NCBI GenBank assembly: GCA_937893835.1
Contig: CALCSS010000150.1
Location: 1 to 8,779, forward strand
Direction: 5' to 3'
Length of the DNA: 8,779 nucleotides
From: an uncultured Fidelibacterota bacterium
GTDB lineage: Bacteria > Fidelibacterota > Marinisomatia > Marinisomatales > UBA1611
Below, piece after piece: positions 1 to 5,846 of the stretch. The notes under the pieces are model-generated. The model was given only the letters and a program-made list of their open reading frames with translations. It made no database searches and was not told where the DNA came from. The translations under genes and the position numbers were made by a program. Position 1 is the first letter of the stretch; each line of letters opens with the position of its first letter.

Positions 1-1381
1 CATCCACAGGGTTCTCTTCAGGTTCTTCATCCACAGAGTTTTTTTCAACGACTTTTTCCGGAATGTGTTCTAAATCTAAATCGATACCAAGGGAAGCTAG
101 GTCTAACTCTTCAGAGTCTTTTTCAGGTTCAATCTCTCTCTCTATAAATTTCTGCACCGACTCATAGACAATATCCAATGATTCCTCATCGACGCCTTTG
201 ATGGATAAAAGTTCATCCATATCTGCGTCTAGTAGATCTGATACAAGTGATATTCCTGATCTATCGAGTGATTCTGATATTTTAGAGTCAACACCATCAA
301 TATCCAATAAAGCAGTTTTTTGATCTTCTTGGATTCGTTCATATTGTTTGACACCATATGCATCAATCTTATACTCTGTGATCTTAGATGCAAGATTCAC
401 ATTCATGCCATTTCTTCCAATAGCAGCATCAAGACTGTCATCATCAAAAAGAGCTACGCAATATCTTTTATCATCATCAATATACAGTTGCAAAGGCTTT
501 GCTGGTGAGAGAGCTCTACTGATTAGAATTTCATTGGTTTCACTAAAGTTAACTATATCAATCTTCTCATTGTTCAATTCCCTGACAATAGCCTGTATCC
601 TACTACCCCGCATACCAACACACGCACCAACTGGGTCTATTCTACGATCATTTGATTTCACAATGATCTTTGCTCTTTCACCTGGATAACGTGCAATAGA
701 GGTAATCTCGATTATGCCATCCTCTATCTCCGGAACCTCAAGTTCAAATAATTTGTACAGAAAATGATTATCACTCCTTGACACAATTATATCGGGACCT
801 TTTGCAGTAACCTCAACAGACTTGATTATTGCACGAACAGTTTCACCACGTCTGTATCGTTCCATTTGAATCTGCTCGGTCTTTGGCATTCTTAATTCAG
901 CCTGTTCAATATTTATGAATATTCCATCTCTTTGTACTTGATGGACAACACCAATCACAATTTCGCCAATTCTATTTACGTAATCTTCGTAAATATAATT
1001 CCGCTCTACGTCCCTCAATCTTTGTGCAAAAAATTGTTTCGCAGTAACAACCAACCTACGTCCAAACACTCTGGGATCTATAACCTCTACAAAAACATCA
1101 CCGACTTCAAGGTCTGCAGCATCCGGTTCCTTTTCAATAGCCTCTTCTAAAGTAATTTCTACCTTATAGTCATCTATTTCCTTAACAATTGTCTTTTCAG
1201 CGTATATCTCTATTTCACCCTTATCAAGATTGACAATACAACTACAATTGGATGAATCACCATATTCTTTTTCTATAACATATAAAAATAGTTCTTCTAG
1301 GATTGTGGCCAATTCTGATCGCTCAACGTTCTTCTCTCTTGCAATCTCTGAAAAAACTTCTATCAATTCTCTATTTACCAA
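1..1381 (-). CDS. nusA: Transcription termination/antitermination protein NusA (3' end beyond window)
   Basis: NusA binds RNA polymerase and nascent RNA in the cytoplasm, promoting pausing and intrinsic termination and taking part in antitermination complexes. My translation gives 460 residues before the left edge cuts the gene. The N-terminal polymerase-binding domain spans about 1-135 and an S1 domain about 139-203. KH1 carries GACVGMRGS with its GxxG at 256-259, and KH2 carries IGRNGMNVNLAS with GRNG at 322-325. A helix-hairpin-helix-like segment lies at about 355-405, and a very acidic Glu/Asp/Pro tail starts near 417. The start is TTG at 1381, chosen because a perfect AGGAGG lies 5 nt upstream and the protein then begins MVNRELIEVF, as expected for NusA. 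It lies 16 nt downstream of rimP, so the two are surely cotranscribed. The family assignment is certain; only the C-terminal end is unseen. Confidence 0.97.
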   Translation of the reverse strand, partial: MVNRELIEVFSEIAREKNVERSELATILEELFLYVIEKEYGDSSNCSCIVNLDKGEIEIYAEKTIVKEIDDYKVEITLEEAIEKEPDAADLEVGDVFVEVIDPRVFGRRLVVTAKQFFAQRLRDVERNYIYEDYVNRIGEIVIGVVHQVQRDGIFINIEQAELRMPKTEQIQMERYRRGETVRAIIKSVEVTAKGPDIIVSRSDNHFLYKLFELEVPEIEDGIIEITSIARYPGERAKIIVKSNDRRIDPVGACVGMRGSRIQAIVRELNNEKIDIVNFSETNEILISRALSPAKPLQLYIDDDKRYCVALFDDDSLDAAIGRNGMNVNLASKITEYKIDAYGVKQYERIQEDQKTALLDIDGVDSKISESLDRSGISLVSDLLDADMDELLSIKGVDEESLDIVYESVQKFIEREIEPEKDSEELDLASLGIDLDLEHIPEKVVEKNSVDEEPEENPVD

Positions 1382-1386
1382 AACGT

Positions 1387-1392
1387 CCTCCT
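1387..1392 (-). promoter_or_regulatory. Consensus Shine-Dalgarno of nusA
   Basis: A perfect AGGAGG sits in the short rimP-nusA gap, 5 nt before the TTG codon at 1381. It decides the start, because no ATG or GTG is suitably placed. It is the strongest ribosome binding site in the window; rimP, gpsA and the tlpA-like gene show none. A strong site paired with a weak TTG codon suggests the two are tuned together, which is inference. Confidence 0.85.
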
Positions 1393-1397
1393 AATTT

Positions 1398-1835
1398 TTA
1401 TTTGAAAGATACTTTGACCTTTGCAGTCTTGATCTGGCCATATGATAGTGAAATCGTTCTATCTATTGTGCTCAGATCAAATGAATTGTCATTTGCACTG
1501 ATTATCTTACCAGTGACCTTGATATCCAATTCATTTTCCACATAGACAATATCCAATTCTCTATCCACGTTTTTCTTATACTGAAATGGATGTTCAAGTG
1601 GAGAATCTAGTCCTGGAGTCGATACCTCAAGTCTGAATCCTTCTGGGAATCTTGAGTCTATTTCTCCAGCTTCTCTAAGAGAACGTGTAAGATTCGTCGT
1701 ATCACCAAGGGTAAGAGATCTATTTGAATCAATGGTGATTCTAATGAAATTTCCACGTACATCCTCGGTTGCATCCAACAGGACCTGATCCGGAGCTAAA
1801 AGTGGCTCAACAATATTTTTTAGTGCATCATTCAT
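1398..1835 (-). CDS. rimP: Ribosome maturation factor RimP
   Basis: RimP is a cytoplasmic assembly factor that binds the free 30S subunit and is needed for its maturation. The 145-residue product is close to the usual family length of about 150. The signature is LEVSTPGLDSPL at about residues 69-80, matching the family's EVSSPGLDRPL block at the end of the N-terminal domain. The C-terminal part (about 83-145) is a small beta-rich SH3-like domain ending KVKVSFK. It is followed at 16 nt by nusA, the conserved bacterial order rimP-nusA-infB. The ATG at 1835 is the only sensible start. The bases before it (TATAGACA) contain no Shine-Dalgarno, and an intrinsic terminator ends about 10-15 nt upstream, so expression probably depends on read-through or an overlapping unrecognised promoter. 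Confidence 0.95.
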   Translation of the reverse strand: MNDALKNIVEPLLAPDQVLLDATEDVRGNFIRITIDSNRSLTLGDTTNLTRSLREAGEIDSRFPEGFRLEVSTPGLDSPLEHPFQYKKNVDRELDIVYVENELDIKVTGKIISANDNSFDLSTIDRTISLSYGQIKTAKVKVSFK

Positions 1836-1849
1836 TGTCTATACAAAAG

Positions 1850-1874
1850 AAAAGCGGGTTTTTAACCCGCTTTT
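1850..1874 (-). terminator. Intrinsic terminator between the TPR gene and rimP
   Basis: A perfect 11-bp inverted repeat (AAAAGCGGGTT with AACCCGCTTTT) encloses a 3-nt loop. On the minus strand the 3' arm runs into a broken T tract, TTTTCTTTTG. It lies 43 bp past the TPR gene stop codon and only about 15 nt ahead of the rimP ATG, so it is also in the rimP leader. A second GCGGG copy (minus strand, from 1882 to 1878) could compete for the same CCCGC arm. On the plus strand the hairpin lacks a good T tract and no plus-strand gene precedes it. Confidence 0.85.
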
Positions 1875-1916
1875 CAGCCCGCGATAGTACGATTTATGTT
1901 ACTTTTTTACAAGGAT

Positions 1917-2591
1917 TTAACTTACAATTCTACCCACGATCTCCTGAGCTCTTTGTTTGTTCCAATTAGTAATTCCATCTTCTAATAGTAATTCTTCAAC
2001 TATTGACTTGGCAATGTCTTTATTACCTTGTCTCAATTCAAGTTCAGCCTTGCGTAATCTCAATAGCCTAAGGTCTTTTTTTGAGTTAACATTTCTAATT
2101 CCCTTATTGAGTATTTGAATGGCCTCTTTCAGTTGATCATCATTGGCTGATATATCCGCAAGCATTATAGTTGCAGATGGTGCTAAAAATCCCTTGGGAC
2201 TAACCTTAATGTATGAATTTAGGTACCTCCCCGCTTCTTCCATATTGCCTGCATTATAATTTATCTTTCCGAGGTAATATCCTGCTACAGATGCGCTTGG
2301 TGTGTTATCAAATTCATTGAGAACAGTTTCAAATTGAAATTGTGCTGTGGTGAGATCATCATTGTCAAGTGTCAGGAGTGCATCGCCAAGGGATGCACTG
2401 GCATCAATATCTCTCTGAGATTTTCTATTTGTAGTGATATTATAACCTAGCAACAGGATCAACAGGACTATCCCTAGTTGTAAGTATTTTGATCTATTTT
2501 CCTCAAGATGGGCCTGAGCTTGATCTACAGTTTCAAGAAATGGATCTCTTTGGATTTCTTTTCTAGTTATTTTTTTCTTTGGTCTTAACAT
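1917..2591 (-). CDS. Membrane-anchored tetratricopeptide-repeat protein (YfgM-like)
   Basis: The 224-residue protein has a basic, charged N-terminus (MLRPKKKITRKEIQRDP). One hydrophobic segment follows at about 37-52 (LQLGIVLLILLLGY), and then a soluble helical region to the end. That region has TPR-like helix pairs: one around 79-95 (TTAQFQFETVLNEF), one around 103-131 (AGYYLGKINYNAGNMEEAGRYL), one around 155-168 (KEAIQILNKGI), and one at about 177-200 (LRLRKAELELRQGN). This layout resembles the YfgM/TPR_21 group, in which a single N-terminal helix holds a TPR domain at the membrane and serves as a protein-protein scaffold. Topology with the TPRs outside the cytoplasm is inferred from the positive N-terminus. 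The gene starts 26 nt after the tRNA-Arg gene and probably shares its transcript; an intrinsic terminator follows. The specific partner cannot be told from sequence. Confidence 0.8.
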   Translation of the reverse strand: MLRPKKKITRKEIQRDPFLETVDQAQAHLEENRSKYLQLGIVLLILLLGYNITTNRKSQRDIDASASLGDALLTLDNDDLTTAQFQFETVLNEFDNTPSASVAGYYLGKINYNAGNMEEAGRYLNSYIKVSPKGFLAPSATIMLADISANDDQLKEAIQILNKGIRNVNSKKDLRLLRLRKAELELRQGNKDIAKSIVEELLLEDGITNWNKQRAQEIVGRIVS

Positions 2592-2617
2592 AGTCTCGTT
2601 TTCTTTTATATTGATTG

Positions 2618-2689
2618 TGCCCTCGGCAGGAATCGAACCTGCATCTAATGCTTAGGAGGCACTTGTTCTATCCATTGAACTACGAGGGC
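2618..2689 (-). tRNA. tRNA-Arg, anticodon CCT
   Basis: The minus strand folds into a complete 72-nt cloverleaf. The acceptor stem is GCCCTCG paired with CGAGGGC, with discriminator A. U8 and A9 are in place, and the D stem is GTTC/GAAC. The anticodon stem is AGTGC/GCATT (one G-T pair) around loop CTCCTAA, giving anticodon CCT, which reads AGG. A 4-nt variable loop and T arm GCAGG-TTCGATT-CCTGC complete it. CCA is not encoded, so it must be added after transcription. A Bacteroidetes-type promoter lies about 30 nt upstream and the TPR gene begins 26 nt downstream. Confidence 0.96.
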
Positions 2690-2720
2690 AGATTCTCGAA
2701 TTCCTCGACGAGAAGGCCAG

Positions 2721-2751
2721 CAAATATAATTGATTATAATATTGTAACAAA
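2721..2751 (-). promoter_or_regulatory. Bacteroidetes-type promoter of the tRNA-Arg transcript
   Basis: On the minus strand TTTG (2751-2748) is followed by exactly 19 nt and then TATATTTG (2728-2721). This is a full match to the Bacteroidetes primary-sigma consensus TTTG-N19-TAnnTTTG. Transcription should begin near 2716, leaving a leader of roughly 25 nt before the tRNA. It is the only recognisable promoter upstream of the tRNA, TPR, rimP and nusA series. The element lies in the 84-bp gap after the transporter stop codon. Confidence 0.75.
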
Positions 2752-2773
2752 ATGTAAATATTCTTCCAATACC

Positions 2774-3634
2774 TTAGGGATTTCCATGGACCGTAACATC
2801 ATCATTCTTGATGATCAATATTATTGTAGATAAGATCATAATCGTTCCTATCATGAAATTGATCGTAATGACATCGTTAAAGATAATTATCCCAGCGATA
2901 ACTGAGAAAGGCACCTGTAGATAGCTGGTCATGGCCGCCCTACTTGCAGGGAGGATCTCATATCCATACGTCAGAAACAATTGCCCTAATTGGGAACTGA
3001 TGCCAACCAGAATCAAATAGAACCAGGCAGATGTGCTTGGGACTATCCAATTCCCTGGAAGAAATAATAAACTTATTGGAACAGTGACCAATGGGAAATA
3101 GAACATGATCACATAGGGGGATTCTCTCAATTGAGAGGCTTTCTTGACCATAACATAGGACAGACCTGTAAGAAATGCACCAGATAATGCGATCATTGCA
3201 TCCAACCTGGGAATTATTACAGAACCAAGAAATGGAAAGTCCAATATAACATACACGCCAGCCAGACCAACCACTATAGCAAGATATAATATCTTCCCAA
3301 TATGCTCTGATATTATTAGTGAGGCAAATAGTGCTGTACATATTGGATATAGATACTGTATAACGGTTGCCTCTGGTAGTGACAATCGTTGGAGTGATTC
3401 ATAGACGAGAAAAAGAGCTACGGTGCCGACCAATCCTCTTATCATCAACACAGCTCGATTATAGCCGAAAGTAGTAACTCTCTTATATCTTAAAATAAAA
3501 AATGTGATAATCAGGGTTATCAAACCCCGAACAAATACGATCTGAATGGTCATCAATTCATTTCCTGCCAATTTTACGAATATTGACATGATACAATATG
3601 AAAGAGCACTTAGTGAGATATAAAGATACCCCAT
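2774..3634 (-). CDS. EamA/DMT-superfamily transporter (ten-helix permease)
   Basis: The 286-residue protein is almost entirely hydrophobic, with about ten predicted membrane segments arranged as two EamA repeats (about 2-135 and 143-277). Family features include the first helix SALSYCIMSIFVKLAG, the FVRGLI block after it, VQFLYP-like TVIQYLYPI near 92-100 ending repeat one, and QLGQLFLTYGYEILPASRAA in repeat two. Family members export or exchange small metabolites such as amino acids or nucleotide-related compounds across the inner membrane. The substrate cannot be told here. I prefer ATG at 3634 over the adjacent TTG at 3637. No Shine-Dalgarno is seen; the octamer TATATTTG, identical to the tRNA promoter's -7 element, directly precedes the ATG. 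The gene appears monocistronic, with 84 bp to the tRNA and 208 bp from the gene upstream. Confidence 0.9.
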   Translation of the reverse strand: MGYLYISLSALSYCIMSIFVKLAGNELMTIQIVFVRGLITLIITFFILRYKRVTTFGYNRAVLMIRGLVGTVALFLVYESLQRLSLPEATVIQYLYPICTALFASLIISEHIGKILYLAIVVGLAGVYVILDFPFLGSVIIPRLDAMIALSGAFLTGLSYVMVKKASQLRESPYVIMFYFPLVTVPISLLFLPGNWIVPSTSAWFYLILVGISSQLGQLFLTYGYEILPASRAAMTSYLQVPFSVIAGIIIFNDVITINFMIGTIMILSTIILIIKNDDVTVHGNP

Positions 3635-3842
3635 CAAATATACGTTGAGATCATAGGCTGAACAGAGTTATTGACCATTAATCTCTCTTACGATGAACAT
3701 TTTCCATAATATAGGTAGGTAGGGAAACATATTTACTTATAATTCTTTGGATTCTTTCTTGGCGCTTCAAAAATGGAGTGATCAGTGATTATTTTTACCA
3801 TGCTATTTTCTAGATGATGATAAATAAAGAAGAATCAATCAT
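3635..3842. other. Intergenic region upstream of the transporter gene
   Basis: This 208-bp AT-rich gap separates the MORN-protein stop codon from the transporter start. I see no gene, RNA or convincing hairpin terminator. A short tandem TAGG repeat lies at 3712-3724. On the minus strand TCTG, 20 nt and TATATTTG form a partial Bacteroidetes promoter match ending at the transporter ATG. Confidence 0.5.
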
Positions 3843-4271
3843 TTAAAATTTGATGCGAAATTTGTCTTGAATCCATATAGAATCGCAGGTATCAACTAAG
3901 CAGTTTTTTAATTGAATAACATTGCCCTTGTAATAAAGGGACTCAAACCGTAAAAAACCTTTTTCATCCCATTCATGCCAAAAGCCCTCTTTGATACCAT
4001 TATTATATTTTCCATGAATCTTCTTACTCCCATTTTCCCACCATCTGGTCCATGATCCTTCTTTATATGATCTCTTGACGTTACCAACAAATTTGGATTC
4101 TATAATGCGATCATTGAAAGAACGATATACCTTACCAGTTATAGGTTCATTGGTAAACGGTCTATAAACCTCTTGATCATTTTCTATGAGATGATTGATA
4201 AAAAATATATCCTGGCCAGAGCAAATACAAACTCCAAACAAAAGAATGAACGGCATCATGATATTTGACAT
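3843..4271 (-). CDS. Small secreted MORN-repeat protein
   Basis: The 142-residue product starts with a hydrophobic stretch (MPFILLFGVCICSG), compatible with a signal peptide cut after about residue 19 before QD. The peptide lacks basic residues at its N-terminus, and no clean lipobox is seen although two Cys are present. The mature part has MORN_2-type repeats: GKVYRSFNDRIIESKF (46-61), EGSWTRWWENGSKKIHGKY (71-89) and EGFWHEWDEKGFLRFESLYYKG (95-116). Each has the G-x-W/Y pattern followed by a charged turn. Two Cys near the C-terminus (124 and 129) could pair in the periplasm. Such proteins are often labelled YwqK-family antitoxin in databases, but no toxin is adjacent and I would not use that label. 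Function is unknown; the repeats may bind proteins or the cell envelope. Only a poor ribosome site precedes ATG 4271; in-frame ATGs at codons 5 and 6 are alternatives. Confidence 0.75.
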   Translation of the reverse strand: MSNIMMPFILLFGVCICSGQDIFFINHLIENDQEVYRPFTNEPITGKVYRSFNDRIIESKFVGNVKRSYKEGSWTRWWENGSKKIHGKYNNGIKEGFWHEWDEKGFLRFESLYYKGNVIQLKNCLVDTCDSIWIQDKFRIKF

Positions 4272-4628
4272 TACTTGTTATTATTCAACAATGTAAATAA
4301 TAGCGTTGAAAAATTTTCAATAAAAATGGTGTTCAACAGAATTAATCAAGATATATATTATATTCTAAAAGAGATTGACCAGTATGATCATGAATGCGGT
4401 TGGAAATCGATATATTTACTATTTACTATTCTTAGGAACTCTATATTTCTTCCAATGATCCTTTGGTTTTTTGATACCTAGAATGAATTCTTCTATATTT
4501 TTAGTAATTGTCAGTATTTTCATATTTCTCGCCCTATTTACTTTGTGAAAATAATATGATTTTATTTACAACTGAATGTAGTGAATAATTAATTACAGAC
4601 GTAAGACAAAAGAACTTAAATTTGTTAA
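4272..4628. other. Divergent intergenic region with no convincing gene
   Basis: These 357 bp separate the divergent MORN-protein and tlpA-like genes and should hold both promoters. The sequence is very AT-rich. A 68-codon plus-strand frame (4275-4481) overlaps the start region of the MORN gene, lacks a ribosome site and resembles no family I know. A different plus frame, 4384-4548, encodes two hydrophobic segments (YIYYLLFLGTLYFF and SSIFLVIVSIFIFLALF) split by one TGA at 4456-4458. Its second half alone is a 21-codon ORF, 4483-4548. These may be a decayed membrane-peptide gene or chance in AT-rich DNA. The octamer TAAATTTG (4617-4624) lies 4 nt before the tlpA-like start. Confidence 0.5.
4284..4337. 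repeat. Cluster of TTCAA/TTGAA half-sites upstream of the MORN gene
   Basis: Four copies of one pentamer occur in 54 bp: TTCAAC at 4284-4289, GTTGAA at 4305-4310, TTTTCAA at 4314-4320 and TTCAAC at 4332-4337. Copies two and three form a perfect 15-bp palindrome (TTGAAAA, A, TTTTCAA) at 4306-4320. Its position, 13-66 nt upstream of the MORN start codon, would suit an operator. AT-rich background could also produce it. Confidence 0.3.
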
Positions 4629-5846
4629 ATGAGAACCAATATATTATATATTATTAGCTTATTAGCATTTCTATTTATTGCATGTGGCAAGGACCCAAGT
4701 TCAATAACTATAAAGGGTACCATAACAAACCAGATCAATGACAAGGTATCTTTTACCTTTTCAGATACTAGTTATCAAGCTAATTTGACTGAGAATGGTC
4801 AATTCGAAATTACATTCGATCGCGATTCATCAGAGTATGCAAATTTTGTCCATGGCGAAAGAACAAGGATGTATATCAAGCCTGGAGACGCCATTATTTT
4901 GACCTTGGATACACGTGAATTTGATGAAACGATCAAATATGAGAATAGTGCAGAGTCTTCCTTTCTTTCCTATAAATACATCACCAGTGAGAGCAAGGAT
5001 TTCTATGGCGAAGCATTATATCTAAAAGATGAGAGCGAGTATCAAGTATATCTTGATGACCACAAGACAGTTCTCCTTCAAGAATTAAATAAGATCAATG
5101 ATGAAAAATTCAAAAAAATAGAAATGGAAAACTTGAATTCCTCATTGAATAAATACCTCAAGCGAAAACAAAGTTTTTCAGAACGGTCAAAGGAGGAATT
5201 ATCATACATGTGGGATACGAGAGTCATATCCCAGGAATATAACTTTTATGAATTACTCCAATCTACTGACACAAATGAATTCAAAAAGATCCTTGTTGAT
5301 TATGAGAAAAAACTGCTGACATCTTTAGATAGAATAAAGAATATAGATGGTTATGAAAAAGAAAAAGAAAAAATTGCTACTTTATCAAATAAGTGGAAGG
5401 AACGAAAATTTGACCATGACAACATGCCAAATGATGGAGACATGTCCATAGATTTTTCCTATCCTAATCAACAAAATGCATTGGTCTCCCTATCTTCATT
5501 CAGAGGTAGCCTTGTGTATTTAGATGTCTGGGCAACCTGGTGTGGGCCCTGCATCGCTGAGGTTCCATCCCTTGACCGTCTACAAAAGGACTATGTCGAC
5601 AAAAATATTGTCTTTCTAAGTGTCTCTGTTGATACAGATAAGGAGGCTTGGATCAAAATGCTTTCTGATGATGAACTAGGTGGTGTACAATTATGGGCTG
5701 ATGGATGGAGCCAAATAACAAGATCCTATGCCATATTTGGCATTCCGAGATTTATGCTGATAGACGAAGCTGGCGTGTTGATCTCTGCGGATGCGCCAAG
5801 GCCTTCTTCAGATGAGATCCGTTCCTTGATCGAAAAAAATATTTGA
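4629..5846 (+). CDS. TlpA-like thioredoxin-fold lipoprotein (disulfide oxidoreductase)
   Basis: A 405-residue envelope lipoprotein. The signal peptide ILYIISLLAFLFIAC ends in a lipobox-like FIAC, making Cys19 the probable lipidated residue. Residues about 24-95 form a beta-rich N-terminal domain (ITIKGTITNQ, ENGQFEITF, MYIKPGDAIILTLD) like the DUF4369 domain of Bacteroidetes thioredoxin lipoproteins. A charged helical linker follows to about 265. The C-terminal TlpA/thioredoxin domain has the active site WCGPC at 304-308 within DVWATWCGPC, and the cis-proline GIP at 371-373. The family reduces or exchanges disulfides on extracytoplasmic proteins, including cytochrome c maturation substrates; no such partner is adjacent. 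No Shine-Dalgarno is present; TAAATTTG lies 4 nt before the ATG. Its stop codon abuts the gpsA stop on the opposite strand. Confidence 0.9.
   Translation: MRTNILYIISLLAFLFIACGKDPSSITIKGTITNQINDKVSFTFSDTSYQANLTENGQFEITFDRDSSEYANFVHGERTRMYIKPGDAIILTLDTREFDETIKYENSAESSFLSYKYITSESKDFYGEALYLKDESEYQVYLDDHKTVLLQELNKINDEKFKKIEMENLNSSLNKYLKRKQSFSERSKEELSYMWDTRVISQEYNFYELLQSTDTNEFKKILVDYEKKLLTSLDRIKNIDGYEKEKEKIATLSNKWKERKFDHDNMPNDGDMSIDFSYPNQQNALVSLSSFRGSLVYLDVWATWCGPCIAEVPSLDRLQKDYVDKNIVFLSVSVDTDKEAWIKMLSDDELGGVQLWADGWSQITRSYAIFGIPRFMLIDEAGVLISADAPRPSSDEIRSLIEKNI

Noticed and set aside
348..689. Plus-strand frame of 113 codons opposite nusA
   Set aside because: It lies wholly within the strongly conserved KH1/S1 part of nusA on the other strand and resembles no family.
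2693..2714. Inverted repeat TTCTCG/CGAGAA just upstream of the tRNA
   Set aside because: It is only 6 bp with a 10-nt loop and no T tract, and it sits in the tRNA leader, so it is neither a terminator nor a clear operator.
2958..3341. Minus-strand frame of 127 codons inside the transporter gene
   Set aside because: It is an alternate frame of the ten-helix permease, rich in Cys, Trp and Ile without any family pattern.
3712..3724. Tandem TAGG repeat (TAGGTAGGTAGGG)
   Set aside because: Three units only, in non-coding DNA, with no symmetry or context to suggest a function.
4209..4271. Lipoprotein signal in the MORN protein
   Set aside because: The Cys residues in VCICSG are preceded by Val or Ile at -1, not Gly, Ala or Ser, so the lipobox does not fit.
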